Assembly (NCBI RefSeq): GCF_902158555.1
Contig: NZ_CABGGS010000023.1
Location: forward strand, 62,001 to 126,000
DNA from: Klebsiella spallanzanii
GTDB lineage: Bacteria > Pseudomonadota > Gammaproteobacteria > Enterobacterales > Enterobacteriaceae
DNA length: 64,000 nt
Direction: 5' to 3'
In this document: piece after piece, positions 28,423 to 38,227 of the stretch
How the letters are laid out: every line of letters starts with the position of its first letter
Position numbering within the stretch: the stretch's first letter is position 1
The notes under the pieces: model-generated
Told to the model about the DNA's origin: nothing
What the model saw: the letters and a program-made list of their open reading frames with translations, nothing else
Databases searched by the model: none
Translations under genes and position numbers: made by a program

Positions 28423-29403
28423 ATGAATACTGAAGCCACTCAAGACCATCAAGAAGCAAACACCACGGGCGCGCGTCTGCGTAATGCCCGCGAACAACTC
28501 GGGCTCAGCCAGCAAGCGGTGGCTGAACGCTTATGCCTGAAGGTTTCCACGGTTCGTGATATTGAAGACGATAAGGCACCCGCCGATCTCGCTTCAACCT
28601 TCCTGCGCGGTTATATCCGTTCCTATGCCCGCCTGGTGCACATCCCCGAAGAAGAACTGCTGCCGATGATGGCGAAGCAGGCTCCAATTCGTGCAGCGAA
28701 AGTGGCGCCGATGCAAAGCTTCTCGCTCGGCAAACGCCGTAAAAAGCGTGACGGCTGGCTGATGAGCTTTACCTGGCTGGTGCTGTTTGTGGTGATTGGC
28801 CTCAGCGGTGCCTGGTGGTGGCAGGACCACAAAGCGCAGCAGGACGAGATCTCCACCATGGCCGATCAATCCTCAGCAGAGCTGAATTCTGGCGATAACA
28901 ATAGCCAAAATATTCCTCTGGATAATGATTCGGCCAACTCTGCACCGGATGCTGTTGCCAACAGCGCGCCGGTAGAGACTTCTACTGCACCTTCGGCGTC
29001 GACGCCGGCTCCAGCTCCGGTCGATAATAACGCCGTTGTCGCGCCTTCTCAGGCTAACGTTGACACGGCAGCAACGACTGCGCCGGTAAACCCTGCTTCA
29101 CCGTTACCGACCGATCAGGCAAACGTCGCTACTGCGGCCTCAGCTCAGGATCTGGTGCTGAATTTTACCGCCGACTGCTGGCTGGAAGTGAGTGATGCGA
29201 CCGGTAAAAAGCTGTTCAGTGGATTGCAACGTAAAGGCGGTAACCTCAATTTGAGCGGCCAGGCACCTTATAAACTGAAAATTGGTGCACCGGCAGCAGT
29301 ACAGATTCAGTATCTGGGTAAACCCGTCGATTTGAGTCGTTTTATCAGAACTAACCAGGTTGCGCGTCTGACCCTAAATGCCGAACAATCACCGGCGCAG
29401 TAA
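28423..29403 (+). CDS. rodZ: Cytoskeletal/cell-shape protein RodZ
   Basis: 326 residues. N-terminal cytoplasmic helix-turn-helix of the Xre type (about 15-85; [22 protein letters not shown]), a basic juxtamembrane patch [10 protein letters not shown], one membrane segment (about 112-132), a Ser/Thr/Ala/Pro-rich periplasmic linker (about 150-240) and a C-terminal beta domain with [19 protein letters not shown]. RodZ links MreB filaments to the elongation machinery to maintain rod shape. The gene is followed by ispG after 26 bases as in E. coli, probably in one transcript. Confidence 0.96.
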   Translation: MNTEATQDHQEANTTGARLRNAREQLGLSQQAVAERLCLKVSTVRDIEDDKAPADLASTFLRGYIRSYARLVHIPEEELLPMMAKQAPIRAAKVAPMQSFSLGKRRKKRDGWLMSFTWLVLFVVIGLSGAWWWQDHKAQQDEISTMADQSSAELNSGDNNSQNIPLDNDSANSAPDAVANSAPVETSTAPSASTPAPAPVDNNAVVAPSQANVDTAATTAPVNPASPLPTDQANVATAASAQDLVLNFTADCWLEVSDATGKKLFSGLQRKGGNLNLSGQAPYKLKIGAPAAVQIQYLGKPVDLSRFIRTNQVARLTLNAEQSPAQ

Positions 29404-29429
29404 CAGACGGGTAACGCGGGAGATTTTTC

Positions 29430-30551
29430 ATGCATAACCAGGCTCCGATTCAACGTAGAAAATCAAAACGAATTTACGTTGGGAATGTGCCGATTGGCGA
29501 TGGTGCTCCTATCGCCGTACAGTCGATGACAAACACGCGCACCACCGATGTGGCAGCGACGGTAAATCAAATTAAAGCCCTTGAGCGCGTTGGCGCAGAT
29601 ATCGTTCGCGTTTCGGTGCCAACGATGGATGCAGCCGAAGCCTTCAAGCTTATCAAACAGCAGGTTAACGTCCCGCTGGTTGCCGATATCCACTTCGATT
29701 ATCGCATTGCGCTGAAGGTTGCGGAATACGGTGTCGATTGCCTGCGTATTAACCCAGGTAATATCGGTAATGAAGAGCGTATTCGCATGGTTGTTGATTG
29801 CGCTCGCGATAAAAATATTCCCATTCGTATCGGGGTGAACGCCGGTTCTCTGGAAAAAGATCTCCAGGAAAAATATGGTGAACCGACGCCGCAGGCGCTG
29901 CTGGAATCTGCCATGCGTCATGTCGATCATCTCGATCGTCTGAACTTCGATCAGTTCAAAGTCAGCGTAAAAGCTTCCGATGTGTTCCTGGCGGTTGAAT
30001 CCTATCGTCTGCTGGCGAAGCAGATCGATCAGCCCCTGCACTTGGGGATCACCGAAGCCGGTGGTGCCCGCAGCGGTGCGGTGAAATCGGCTATTGGCCT
30101 CGGTTTGCTGCTTAATGAAGGCATTGGCGACACCCTGCGCGTTTCGCTGGCGGCGGATCCGGTTGAAGAGATCAAAGTCGGATTCGACATTCTGAAGTCT
30201 CTGCGTATCCGCTCTCGCGGCATCAACTTCATTGCTTGTCCAACCTGCTCGCGTCAGGAGTTTGACGTTATCGGCACCGTTAATGCGCTGGAGCAGCGTC
30301 TGGAAGATATCATTACGCCGATGGATATTTCGATCATCGGCTGCGTGGTAAACGGCCCAGGCGAGGCGCTGGTTTCTACGCTTGGCGTGACCGGCGGTAA
30401 TAAGAAAAGCGGCCTGTACGAAGATGGCGTACGTAAAGACAGGCTGGATAACGACGATATGATCGATCAGCTGGAAGCGCGTATTCGTGCCAAAGCATCG
30501 ATGCTTGATGAAGCGCGTCGTATCGATATTCAGCAGGTTGAAGCGAAATAA
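29430..30551 (+). CDS. ispG: 4-hydroxy-3-methylbut-2-enyl diphosphate synthase IspG
   Basis: 373 residues. TIM barrel followed by the [4Fe-4S] domain with ligands Cys270, Cys273 ([10 protein letters not shown]) and Cys305 (GCVVNGPGE), plus Glu312. It catalyses the sixth step of the MEP isoprenoid pathway (MEcPP to HMBPP), using electrons from flavodoxin. Its cluster need ties it to the Isc system upstream. Cotranscribed with rodZ. Confidence 0.97.
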   Translation: MHNQAPIQRRKSKRIYVGNVPIGDGAPIAVQSMTNTRTTDVAATVNQIKALERVGADIVRVSVPTMDAAEAFKLIKQQVNVPLVADIHFDYRIALKVAEYGVDCLRINPGNIGNEERIRMVVDCARDKNIPIRIGVNAGSLEKDLQEKYGEPTPQALLESAMRHVDHLDRLNFDQFKVSVKASDVFLAVESYRLLAKQIDQPLHLGITEAGGARSGAVKSAIGLGLLLNEGIGDTLRVSLAADPVEEIKVGFDILKSLRIRSRGINFIACPTCSRQEFDVIGTVNALEQRLEDIITPMDISIIGCVVNGPGEALVSTLGVTGGNKKSGLYEDGVRKDRLDNDDMIDQLEARIRAKASMLDEARRIDIQQVEAK

Positions 30552-30586
30552 CGTGTTGGGAAGCAATACGCTTCCCGTGTATGATT

Positions 30587-30621
30587 GAACCTGCGGGCGC
30601 GAGGCGCCGGGGTTCATTTTT
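30587..30621 (+). terminator. Hairpin between ispG and hisS (SroE locus in E. coli)
   Basis: GAACC (30587-30591) pairs with GGTTC (30611-30615) around the stem GGCGC (30596-30600) and GCGCC (30603-30607), followed by ATTTTTG. A smaller hairpin GGGAAGC/GCTTCCC lies at 30558-30575. In E. coli the small RNA SroE is described from this same spacer; whether an RNA is made here is not shown by the sequence. Confidence 0.55.
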
Positions 30622-30642
30622 GTATATATAAAGAGAATAAAC

Positions 30643-31917
30643 GTGGCAAAGAACATTCAAGCCATCCGTGGCATGAACGATTATCTGCCGGGCGAAACCG
30701 CTCTCTGGCAGCGCATTGAAGGCTCACTGAAGCAGGTGCTTGGTAGCTACGGTTACAGCGAAATCCGTTTGCCGATTGTAGAGCAGACCCCGTTATTCAA
30801 ACGCGCTATCGGCGAAGTGACCGACGTGGTTGAAAAAGAGATGTATACCTTCGAGGACCGCAATGGCGATAGCCTGACGCTGCGTCCGGAAGGCACGGCT
30901 GGTTGCGTACGCGCCGGTATCGAACATGGTCTCCTGTACAATCAAGAACAACGCCTGTGGTACATTGGGCCGATGTTCCGCCATGAGCGCCCGCAAAAGG
31001 GGCGCTATCGTCAGTTCCACCAGATTGGTGCGGAGGTTTTCGGCCTGCAGGGTCCGGATATCGACGCTGAGCTGATCATGCTGACCGCCCGCTGGTGGCG
31101 TGAACTGGGGATTTCCGGCCATGTTGCGCTGGAGCTGAACTCCATCGGTTCGCTGGAAGCCCGCGCCAATTATCGCGATGCGCTGGTCGCTTACCTTGAG
31201 CAGTTTAAAGATAAGCTCGACGAAGACTGCAAACGCCGCATGTACACCAACCCGCTGCGCGTGCTGGATTCGAAAAACCCGGACGTTCAGGTTCTGCTGA
31301 ACGATGCGCCGACGTTGGGCGACTATCTTGATGAAGAGTCCAAAGAGCACTTTGCCGGGCTGTGCGCGCTGCTGGATGATGCGGGTATCCGCTATACCGT
31401 GAATCAGCGTCTGGTGCGCGGTCTCGACTATTACAACCGTACCGTGTTTGAGTGGGTAACCACCAGCCTCGGTTCCCAGGGTACCGTCTGCGCCGGAGGC
31501 CGTTATGACGGTCTGGTTGAGCAGCTTGGCGGTCGCGCAACCCCAGGCGTAGGCTTTGCGATGGGTCTGGAGCGTCTTGTTTTACTAGTCCAGGCAGTGA
31601 ATCCGGAATTTATTGCTTCTCCTGTTGTCGATATATACCTGGTAGCCTCCGGAACTGGCACCCAGTCCGCAGCAATGCGTCTGGGTGAGCAGGTACGCGA
31701 TGCGTTACCCGGCGTCAAGCTGATGACCAACCACGGCGGCGGCAACTTTAAGAAGCAGTTTGCGCGTGCTGATAAATGGGGCGCTCGTGTGGCGCTGGTA
31801 CTGGGCGAATCAGAAATCGCTGACGGAAACGTGGTAGTGAAAGATTTACGCTCAGGTGAGCAAACTACCGTAACGCAGGATAGCGTTGCCGCGCATTTGC
31901 GCACAATTCTGGGTTAA
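30643..31917 (+). CDS. hisS: Histidyl-tRNA synthetase
   Basis: 424 residues starting ATG 30643 after AGAGAATAAACGTG. Class II aminoacyl-tRNA synthetase: motif 2 around [16 protein letters not shown], the histidine-binding loop [23 protein letters not shown], and motif 3 near [11 protein letters not shown]. The C-terminal anticodon-binding domain (about 330-424) includes [20 protein letters not shown]. Essential for charging tRNA-His. It is followed by yfgM in the same direction. Confidence 0.97.
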   Translation: MAKNIQAIRGMNDYLPGETALWQRIEGSLKQVLGSYGYSEIRLPIVEQTPLFKRAIGEVTDVVEKEMYTFEDRNGDSLTLRPEGTAGCVRAGIEHGLLYNQEQRLWYIGPMFRHERPQKGRYRQFHQIGAEVFGLQGPDIDAELIMLTARWWRELGISGHVALELNSIGSLEARANYRDALVAYLEQFKDKLDEDCKRRMYTNPLRVLDSKNPDVQVLLNDAPTLGDYLDEESKEHFAGLCALLDDAGIRYTVNQRLVRGLDYYNRTVFEWVTTSLGSQGTVCAGGRYDGLVEQLGGRATPGVGFAMGLERLVLLVQAVNPEFIASPVVDIYLVASGTGTQSAAMRLGEQVRDALPGVKLMTNHGGGNFKKQFARADKWGARVALVLGESEIADGNVVVKDLRSGEQTTVTQDSVAAHLRTILG

Positions 31918-31951
31918 TCTCCCGGGAATCATTAGTCAGGAGAAGGACTGC

Positions 31952-32572
31952 GTGGAAATTTACAATAACGAAAACGATCAGGTCGACGCGCTGAAGCGTT
32001 TCTTTGCTGAAAATGGCAAAGCGCTGGCCGTCGGGGTGATTTTGGGCGTTGGCGCACTGGTTGGCTGGCGCTACTGGACCTCCCATCAGTTAGACACTGC
32101 CAGAGGGTCGTCTCTGGCTTATGAAAATGCGATTTCCGCGCTTAAATCGGATAAACCAGAAGCGCTGAACGCTGCGCAGAAATTTGCTGCTGACAGTAAA
32201 AACACCTACGGTGCGTTTGCTTCGCTTGAGCTGGCGCAGCAGTTTGTTGATAAAAACGATCTGCAGAACGCTGAAAAGCAGCTTCAGCAGGGGCTGGCAG
32301 CCGCTTCTGATGATAACCTGAAATCGGTTATCAATATGCGTCTTGCGCGCGTACAGCTGCAACTTAAGCAGCCTGATGCCGCGCTGAAAACCCTGGATGC
32401 CGTGAAAGGTGAAGGCTGGACCTCGATTGTTGCCGATCTGCGCGGCGAGATCCTGCTGAGCAAAGGTGATAAACAAGGGGCGAAAGCGGCCTGGGAAGCG
32501 GGCGCGAAAAGCGATGCTTCACCGGCGCTCAGCGAAATGATGCGTATGAAAATAAATAATTTGTCCATCTGA
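31952..32572 (+). CDS. yfgM: Periplasmic chaperone-associated protein YfgM
   Basis: 206 residues from a GTG at 31952 (EIYNNENDQVDALKRFF), preceded by AGGAGAAGG. The longer frame from 31886 would overlap hisS and is rejected. One membrane segment (about 24-40) anchors a periplasmic TPR-like domain (about 50-206). E. coli YfgM binds PpiD at the Sec translocon and is also linked to RcsB turnover. It lies directly upstream of bamB. Confidence 0.95.
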   Translation: MEIYNNENDQVDALKRFFAENGKALAVGVILGVGALVGWRYWTSHQLDTARGSSLAYENAISALKSDKPEALNAAQKFAADSKNTYGAFASLELAQQFVDKNDLQNAEKQLQQGLAAASDDNLKSVINMRLARVQLQLKQPDAALKTLDAVKGEGWTSIVADLRGEILLSKGDKQGAKAAWEAGAKSDASPALSEMMRMKINNLSI

Positions 32573-32582
32573 GAGGGACTCG

Positions 32583-33761
32583 ATGCAATTGCGTAAATTA
32601 CTTTTGCCAGGGCTGCTTTCCGTTACTTTGTTGAGCGGTTGTTCGTTGTTTAACAGCGAAGAAGATGTGGTGAAAATGTCGCCACTGCCGACGGTGGAAA
32701 ACCAGTTTACGCCGTCCACGTCCTGGAGCACCTCTGTTGGCGGCGGTATTGGCGAATTCTACTCTAATCTGCACCCGGCTTTTGCTGACGGCGTCGTGTA
32801 TGCCGCCGATCGTAAAGGTACCGTTAAAGCCCTGAATTCCGGTGATGGCAAAGAGGTGTGGTCGGTTAATCTGGCAGAGAAAGACGGCTGGTTCTCCCGT
32901 GCGCCTGCGCTGCTTTCCGGCGGTGTGACCGTCTCCGGCGGCCATGTTTACATCGGTAGTGAAAAAGCCAAAGTCTATGCGCTGAATACCAGTGACGGTA
33001 CCGTCGCGTGGGAAGCGAGCGTTGCTGGTGAAGCGATCTCTCGTCCGGTAGTGAGCGACGGTATGGTTCTGATTCATACCACTAACGGCCAGCTGCAGGC
33101 GCTGAACGAAGCCGACGGCGCGGTGAAATGGACCGTTAACCTGGATATGCCTGCGCTCTCTCTGCGCGGTGAATCCGCTCCGGCTACTGCCTACGGCGCA
33201 GCCATTGTTGGCGGCGATAACGGTCGCGTTAGCGCAGTGCTGATGCAGCAGGGCCAGATGATTTGGCAGCAGCGTATTTCTACCGCGACTGGACCGACTG
33301 AAATCGACCGTCTTAACGATGTCGATACTACGCCGGTTATCGTAAACGGCGTGATTTATGCGCTGGCCTACAACGGCAACCTGACCGCTCTGGATCTGCG
33401 TAGCGGCCAGATTATGTGGAAACGCGAACTGGGTTCAGTGAACGATTTCATCGTTGATGGCAACCGTATTTACCTGGTCGATCAGAATGACCGTATGCTG
33501 GCGCTGACCACCGATGGCGGCGTAACGCTGTGGACGCAAAGCGATCTGCTGCATCGTCTGCTGACGGCACCAGCGTTGTATAATGGCAACCTGGTGGTTG
33601 GCGATAGTGAAGGCTATATGCACTGGGTTAACCCTGAAGATGGTCACTTTGTGGCTCAGCAGAAGATAGACAGCTCTGGCTTTTTGACCGATCCGGTAGT
33701 TGCCGACGGTAAGCTGCTGATTCAGGCTAAAGACGGTACGCTGTACGCGATTACGCGTTAA
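32583..33761 (+). CDS. bamB: Outer-membrane assembly lipoprotein BamB
   Basis: 392 residues. Signal peptide with lipobox LLSGC (Cys20), then an eight-bladed PQQ-like beta-propeller visible as repeated W/D-rich blocks such as GKEVWSVNLAEKDG, GTVAWEASVAG, GAVKWTVNL and GQIMWKRELGS. BamB is the accessory lipoprotein of the BAM complex that inserts beta-barrel proteins. Start ATG 32583 follows yfgM by 10 bases. A strong terminator closes the unit. Confidence 0.97.
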   Translation: MQLRKLLLPGLLSVTLLSGCSLFNSEEDVVKMSPLPTVENQFTPSTSWSTSVGGGIGEFYSNLHPAFADGVVYAADRKGTVKALNSGDGKEVWSVNLAEKDGWFSRAPALLSGGVTVSGGHVYIGSEKAKVYALNTSDGTVAWEASVAGEAISRPVVSDGMVLIHTTNGQLQALNEADGAVKWTVNLDMPALSLRGESAPATAYGAAIVGGDNGRVSAVLMQQGQMIWQQRISTATGPTEIDRLNDVDTTPVIVNGVIYALAYNGNLTALDLRSGQIMWKRELGSVNDFIVDGNRIYLVDQNDRMLALTTDGGVTLWTQSDLLHRLLTAPALYNGNLVVGDSEGYMHWVNPEDGHFVAQQKIDSSGFLTDPVVADGKLLIQAKDGTLYAITR

Positions 33762-33786
33762 GTACAGCGGTAGTCTATTTTTGAGA

Positions 33787-33832
33787 AACGGCCCCTGGCA
33801 GACAGGGGCCGTTTTGACTTTTTTAAAAACGC
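33787..33832 (+). terminator. Rho-independent terminator of bamB
   Basis: AACGGCCCCTG (33787-33797), a 5-base loop, and its exact complement CAGGGGCCGTT (33803-33813) are followed by TTGACTTTTTT. A strong intrinsic terminator before der. Confidence 0.85.
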
Positions 33833-33876
33833 TGTGAAAACTGGCGTTGTATCGAATTTTGTATGAGGCATTTAAC

Positions 33877-35355
33877 ATGATACCTGTGGTCGCGCTTGTC
33901 GGGCGCCCTAACGTTGGAAAATCCACGCTCTTCAACCGCTTAACGCGCACTCGTGATGCGTTGGTCGCGGATTTTCCGGGGCTGACTCGTGACCGTAAGT
34001 ACGGTCGTGCTGAAGTGGAAGGTCGTGAATTTATCTGTATCGATACCGGCGGCATCGACGGTACCGAAGATGGCGTAGAAACGCGGATGGCGGAACAGTC
34101 GCTGCTGGCCATTGAAGAAGCGGACGTGGTGCTGTTTATGGTCGATGCGCGTGCGGGCCTGATGCCGGCGGATTCGGCGATTGCTAAGCACCTGCGTTCC
34201 CGTGAAAAACCGACCTTCCTGGTGGCAAACAAAACTGACGGCATTGATGCCGATCAGGCGATTGCCGATTTTTGGTCGCTGGGACTAGGCGATATATACC
34301 CGATTGCCGCTTCGCACGGTCGTGGCGTTACCAGCCTGCTGGAGCACGTGCTGCTGCCGTGGGTTGACGAAGTGAACCCGCCGGAAGAAATTGACGAAGA
34401 CGCGGCATACTGGGCGCAGTTTGAAGCCGAGCAGAATGGCGAAGCAGTTGAAGAGCCGGAAGATGACTTTAACCCGCAGGATCTGCCAATTAAGCTGGCG
34501 ATTGTGGGCCGTCCGAACGTCGGTAAGTCAACGCTCACCAACCGTATTCTGGGTGAAGACCGCGTGGTGGTCTACGATATGCCCGGCACCACTCGCGACA
34601 GTATCTATATCCCGATGCAGCGCGATGAGCGTGAATATGTGCTGATTGATACCGCGGGCGTACGTAAGCGTGGAAAAATTACCGATGTCGTAGAGAAGTT
34701 CTCGGTGATTAAAACACTGCAGGCGATTGAAGATGCTAACGTCGTGCTGCTGGTGATTGATGCGCGGGAAGGGATTTCCGATCAGGACTTGTCTCTGCTG
34801 GGCTTTATCCTCAACAGCGGCCGCTCGCTGGTGATTGTCGTCAATAAATGGGACGGCCTGAGCCAGGAAGTGAAAGAGCAAGTGAAAGAGACCCTGGACT
34901 TCCGTCTGGGCTTTATCGACTTTGCCCGCGTACACTTTATTTCCGCGCTGCACGGCAGCGGCGTAGGTAATCTGTTTGAATCAGTACGTGAGGCCTACGA
35001 CAGCGCAACCCGTCGCGTGGGCACCGCTATGCTGACTCGCATCATGACCATGGCTGCCGAAGATCACCAGCCGCCGCTGGTGCGGGGCCGTCGCGTGAAG
35101 CTAAAATATGCTCACGCCGGTGGTTATAATCCGCCAATCGTGGTTATCCACGGCAATCAGGTGAAAGATCTGCCGGATTCTTACAAGCGCTACCTGATGA
35201 ACTACTTCCGTAAATCGCTGGAAGTGATGGGTACGCCGATTCGTATTCAGTTCAAGGAAGGGGAAAACCCGTTTGCCAACAAACGTAATACCCTGACGCC
35301 TAACCAGATGCGTAAGCGTAAGCGCCTCATCAAACATATCAAGAAAAGCAAATAA
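33877..35355 (+). CDS. der: Ribosome assembly GTPase Der (EngA)
   Basis: 492 residues from ATG 33877 ([17 protein letters not shown]); the longer frame from 33847 is rejected. Two tandem GTPase domains: G1 motif GRPNVGKST at 9-17 and again at 211-219, with G3 sites DTGG and DTAG and G4 sites NKTD and NKWD. A C-terminal KH-like domain ends with a basic tail. It acts in 50S subunit maturation. Followed by a clear terminator. Confidence 0.97.
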   Translation: MIPVVALVGRPNVGKSTLFNRLTRTRDALVADFPGLTRDRKYGRAEVEGREFICIDTGGIDGTEDGVETRMAEQSLLAIEEADVVLFMVDARAGLMPADSAIAKHLRSREKPTFLVANKTDGIDADQAIADFWSLGLGDIYPIAASHGRGVTSLLEHVLLPWVDEVNPPEEIDEDAAYWAQFEAEQNGEAVEEPEDDFNPQDLPIKLAIVGRPNVGKSTLTNRILGEDRVVVYDMPGTTRDSIYIPMQRDEREYVLIDTAGVRKRGKITDVVEKFSVIKTLQAIEDANVVLLVIDAREGISDQDLSLLGFILNSGRSLVIVVNKWDGLSQEVKEQVKETLDFRLGFIDFARVHFISALHGSGVGNLFESVREAYDSATRRVGTAMLTRIMTMAAEDHQPPLVRGRRVKLKYAHAGGYNPPIVVIHGNQVKDLPDSYKRYLMNYFRKSLEVMGTPIRIQFKEGENPFANKRNTLTPNQMRKRKRLIKHIKKSK

Positions 35356-35379
35356 GCTATTTGCCTGAATGAAAACCCC

Positions 35380-35407
35380 AAAGCCCGAATTTGTCGGGCT
35401 TTTTTAT
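35380..35407 (+). terminator. Rho-independent terminator of der
   Basis: AAGCCCGA (35381-35388) and TCGGGCTT (35394-35401) form an 8 bp stem with an ATTTG loop and a long T-tract. Downstream is the AT-richer TonB-C/TolA-C insert. Confidence 0.85.
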
Positions 35408-35513
35408 TTCTCGGGATCGCCCAATCGCTGATTAACAATAAACCTGCTTGAGGCTGGCGTATAAATGTGCGAAAAATTAATCAGGATTAATACTTCTATG
35501 ACATGAGGTCAAA

Positions 35514-35891
35514 ATGAAAAGATTTTTAGCTCTCCTGATATTGTTTATTATCCCCATAGCGTATGCCGCTGAATCACAACCCATTGAGCCTCGTATTAAG
35601 CCTGTTTATCCAGCTAAAGCTGAGAAAAAAGGGATCTCAGGTCAGGTTAAGGCGCAATTTGATGTAGACGATAATGGCCTTGTCACTAACGTTCAATTGT
35701 TAAGCGCTGACCCTTCCGGAATGTTTGATAACGAGGTCAGGGCAGCCATGAACAAATGGCGATATGTTAAAGGGAAGCCCTCCAGGAATAACATCATTAC
35801 CATTAACTTCAGGCCATGTCCGTCCTCCGTAGAGGTGCCAGCGCCAAACCAACCGGGTAGCATTAAAAGTAGAGGAGTTCCTTTTAGATAA
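35514..35891 (+). CDS. Exported orphan TonB C-terminal domain protein
   Basis: 125 residues. A cleavable signal peptide (about 1-18, ending PIAYA) is followed almost at once by a domain that matches the periplasmic C-terminal domain of enterobacterial TonB: YPAKAEKKGISGQVKAQFDV (32-51), NVQLLSADPSGMF (59-71) and EVRAAMNKWRYVKGKP (74-89). The similarity is to true TonB, not only the broad family. The N-terminal membrane anchor that contacts ExbB, and the Pro-rich spacer, are both absent, so the product should be a soluble periplasmic protein that cannot be energised. At the position of E. coli TonB Gln160 it has Lys29. It is followed after 56 bp by a TolA-like lipoprotein gene. Base composition is AT-richer than the neighbours, suggesting transfer. 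Confidence 0.85.
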   Translation: MKRFLALLILFIIPIAYAAESQPIEPRIKPVYPAKAEKKGISGQVKAQFDVDDNGLVTNVQLLSADPSGMFDNEVRAAMNKWRYVKGKPSRNNIITINFRPCPSSVEVPAPNQPGSIKSRGVPFR

Positions 35892-35947
35892 GAAGAATTC
35901 ATTTGAAACAGTTTATGGAGAATCGTTTAAAGGGAGGGAACAGGGAT

Positions 35948-36340
35948 ATGCAAAAGGTAATGATAATGGGTATTTTAGTCATCTTTACTAGTGGTTGTGC
36001 GCCGTTGCGTCCTTCTGATTGCCATAAAACGACGGCGTTAGGGAGTTGTGACTCTGGACGCTTCACTGATGACGATGAATATGGCAAGCAGGCCAGAGCG
36101 ATTAAAGCGTCCATAGAGTCCCAGCTATCCGATCGCTACACATGGACGGGCAAAAAATGCAGGATATACATGAGCTTTAGCTACAATGGACAACTGAATA
36201 GCATCACTACAAGTGAAGGCAACAAACAATATTGTGCCGCGCTGGTTGCCGCCGCTAAACGGGCCACCTTTACGCCGTTTACCAATGAAAAAATCTATGG
36301 CGCTTTTGCTCAATCACGATTCAGCATGCAGGGTGAGTAA
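35948..36340 (+). CDS. Lipoprotein with an orphan TolA C-terminal (domain III) fold
   Basis: 130 residues from ATG 35948, with a strong GGGAGGG site; an upstream TTG frame at 35903 is unlikely. A short signal peptide ends in FTSGC (Cys17), a lipobox with a Thr at -3, so lipidation is probable, not certain. From about residue 45 the sequence follows TolA domain III: AIKASIESQLSD (51-62), GKKCRIYMSFSYNGQL (68-83), GNKQYCAALVAAAKRA (91-106), then IYGAF. Cys71 and Cys96 match the conserved disulfide pair of TolA. The membrane anchor and long helical domain of TolA are missing. Ala after the Cys predicts outer-membrane sorting. Pairs with the TonB-C gene upstream. Confidence 0.8.
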   Translation: MQKVMIMGILVIFTSGCAPLRPSDCHKTTALGSCDSGRFTDDDEYGKQARAIKASIESQLSDRYTWTGKKCRIYMSFSYNGQLNSITTSEGNKQYCAALVAAAKRATFTPFTNEKIYGAFAQSRFSMQGE

Positions 36341-36473
36341 AACGAAACTGGATAGCCCGATGATGGATGAATAGCCCATTTGTCATTAATGATTATGCAG
36401 TTGCAACAGCCGCCGCGTGGTCCTCACTTAAACGTGATAAAATAACGAAATATAAACGTCGTCAGGAGTCACT

Positions 36474-36692
36474 ATGGAATTTGATTGCCCCGTCTGCCAC
36501 GCGCAGCTTGATATTCAGGCTAATAGCGCCCACTGCGATCATTGTGCAAAAGATTATGTTGTGGAAGCTCGCTGCCCGGACTGCCACAAACCGCTGGAAG
36601 TTTTAAAGGCCTGCGGCGCGGTGGATTACTTCTGCCAGAACGGACATGGGCTGATTTCGAAAAAACGCGTGGAGTGGGTGGAAACCGAATAA
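36474..36692 (+). CDS. yfgJ: Small zinc-ribbon protein YfgJ
   Basis: 72 residues. Two zinc-ribbon pairs in the first half (CPVCH, CDHC, CPDCH) and a conserved tail VLKACGAVDYFCQNGHGLISKKRVEWV matching E. coli YfgJ. Preceded by CAGGAG. Function is not known; the family resembles DUF1407/zinc-ribbon proteins. Convergent with xseA, whose stop lies 6 bp away. Confidence 0.93.
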   Translation: MEFDCPVCHAQLDIQANSAHCDHCAKDYVVEARCPDCHKPLEVLKACGAVDYFCQNGHGLISKKRVEWVETE

Positions 36693-36698
36693 CCGACG

Positions 36699-38069
36699 TT
36701 ACTTCTTCTTCGCCCGGGTTTTCTTCACGGGCGTCACCGTTTTTACCTCGCTCTCTACCCAGCCGTCGTTCAGGCGGGTAGTAAGTAAATCCCCTTCACG
36801 TACCTGCCTGGTTTGTTTCAGGACTTTGCCGTCGCTGGCGGAAGTCACGCTATAGCCGCGGGCAAGTGTCGCCAGCGGGCTGACGGCTTCCAGATGCGTC
36901 ACCATATTGCCGAAGCGTTCGCGCTGCTCGCCAAGCCGAGCGCGGATGTTTTCCGCCAGCCGGAATTCCAGTTGTTGAATACGGCTCTGGGCGCGGTGAA
37001 TACGCGGCTGCGGGTTTTGTTGACTCAGACGCTGCGTAGCGCGCTGTTGGCGCTGATCTGCACGTTTTATCTGCGTCTCAAGAGCGAAACGCATCCGCTG
37101 ACGTAATCTCTCCAGTTCCGTTTGCTGACGCGCCAGCCGCAGCTGAGGATGCTGCTGCTGCAGACGGTGAAAAATCTGGGTGAAGCGACGGTGGCGATTG
37201 GCCAGGAAGTAGTCCATCGCCATCTCCAGACGCTGCTGACCGGACTGCAGCTGGCGCAGCAGTTCCTGCTGATTGCGGCTGACAATCTCTGCGGCAGCGG
37301 AAGGCGTTGGCGCGCGCAGGTCGGCGACAAAATCGGCGATAGTCACGTCGGTTTCGTGACCCACGGCGCTGACGATTGGAATAGGGCTGGCAAAAATCGC
37401 GCGCGCTACTCGTTCGTCGTTAAAGCTCCATAAATCTTCCAGCGAACCGCCGCCGCGCCCGACAATCAGCACGTCGCATTCATGACGCGCGTTGGCCAGT
37501 TCAATCGCGCGAACGATCTGCCCCGGAGCGTCTTCGCCCTGAACGGCGGTCGGATAGATAATGACCGGCAGGGAGGGATCGCGGCGCTTGAGCACCTGTA
37601 AAATATCGTGCAGCGCGGCCCCGGTTTTAGAGGTAATAACTCCCACGCAGTGCGCAGGGGAGGGAAGCGCTTGTTTGTGCCGCTGATCGAACAGCCCTTC
37701 CGCAGCCAATGTGGCCTTAAGCTGTTCATACTTCTGCTGAAGCAGACCTTCGCCCGCAGGCTGCATGCTTTCGACGATGATTTGATAATCACCGCGCGGT
37801 TCATACAACGTAATGTTGGCGCGAACCAACACCTGTTGCCCATGCTGCGGACGAAACGTCACGCGGCGGTTGCTGTTGCGAAACATCGCGCAGCGCACCT
37901 GAGCGTTATCGTCTTTTAAGGTGAAGTACCAATGGCCGGATGAAGGCTGGCTGAAATTTGAAATCTCGCCGCTAATCCATACCTGGCCCATTTCACGTTC
38001 CAGTAGCAGTCGAACCGACTGATTCAGGCGGCTAACCGTGTAAATTGAGGGGGATTGAGAGGGCAACAT
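36699..38069 (-). CDS. xseA: Exodeoxyribonuclease VII large subunit
   Basis: 456 residues. N-terminal OB-fold DNA-binding domain (about 1-105; [27 protein letters not shown]), catalytic domain with [15 protein letters not shown] and [18 protein letters not shown], then a long coiled-coil region rich in Gln/Arg (about 280-400), and a C-terminal domain ending in a Lys-rich tail. With XseB it degrades single-stranded DNA in both directions. Divergent from guaB. Confidence 0.97.
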   Translation of the reverse strand: MLPSQSPSIYTVSRLNQSVRLLLEREMGQVWISGEISNFSQPSSGHWYFTLKDDNAQVRCAMFRNSNRRVTFRPQHGQQVLVRANITLYEPRGDYQIIVESMQPAGEGLLQQKYEQLKATLAAEGLFDQRHKQALPSPAHCVGVITSKTGAALHDILQVLKRRDPSLPVIIYPTAVQGEDAPGQIVRAIELANARHECDVLIVGRGGGSLEDLWSFNDERVARAIFASPIPIVSAVGHETDVTIADFVADLRAPTPSAAAEIVSRNQQELLRQLQSGQQRLEMAMDYFLANRHRRFTQIFHRLQQQHPQLRLARQQTELERLRQRMRFALETQIKRADQRQQRATQRLSQQNPQPRIHRAQSRIQQLEFRLAENIRARLGEQRERFGNMVTHLEAVSPLATLARGYSVTSASDGKVLKQTRQVREGDLLTTRLNDGWVESEVKTVTPVKKTRAKKK

Positions 38070-38092
38070 GTGAGCAAGATCAAATTCTAAAT

Positions 38093-38124
38093 CAGCAGGT
38101 TATTCAGTCGATAGTAACCTGCTG
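38093..38124. promoter_or_regulatory. Inverted repeat between xseA and guaB
   Basis: CAGCAGGTTA (38093-38102) and TAACCTGCTG (38115-38124) form a perfect 10 bp dyad with a 12-base centre. It is 24 bp from the xseA start and could be a leader hairpin for xseA or an operator. Confidence 0.4.
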
Positions 38125-38161
38125 GGAGGGGATCGCAAGTATTATTTGCAAAAAAGGGTAG

Positions 38162-38177
38162 ATGCAATCGGTTACGC
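38162..38177. promoter_or_regulatory. PurR operator of guaBA
   Basis: ATGCAATCGGTTACGC matches the PurR consensus ANGCAANCGNTTNCNT except for the last base. It sits just before a good -10 element TATAAT (38182-38187), so PurR would block the guaB promoter, as known for E. coli guaBA. Confidence 0.75.
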
Positions 38178-38200
38178 TCTGTATAATGCCACGGCAATAT

Positions 38201-38209
38201 TTATCCACC
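38201..38209 (+). promoter_or_regulatory. DnaA-box-like site in the guaB leader
   Basis: TTATCCACC differs by one base from the consensus TTATCCACA. DnaA boxes near the E. coli gua promoter are known, linking GTP synthesis to replication initiation; here a single box is seen between the -10 and the guaB start. Confidence 0.45.
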
Positions 38210-38227
38210 CTGGTCGAGATATTGCCC

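Noticed and set aside
29463..30656. 397-residue open frame antisense to ispG
   Set aside because: It is the mirror of ispG codon bias; the composition is His/Asn/Arg-rich, with no recognisable motif, and it covers a confirmed essential gene.
35903..35947. Upstream TTG extension of the TolA-C lipoprotein
   Set aside because: It would put charged residues before the signal peptide; the ATG at 35948 has a GGGAGGG site and a normal lipoprotein leader.
36367..36606. 79-residue frame overlapping the start of yfgJ in another phase
   Set aside because: No ribosome site; yfgJ in the other frame has four zinc-ribbon Cys pairs and a matching tail.
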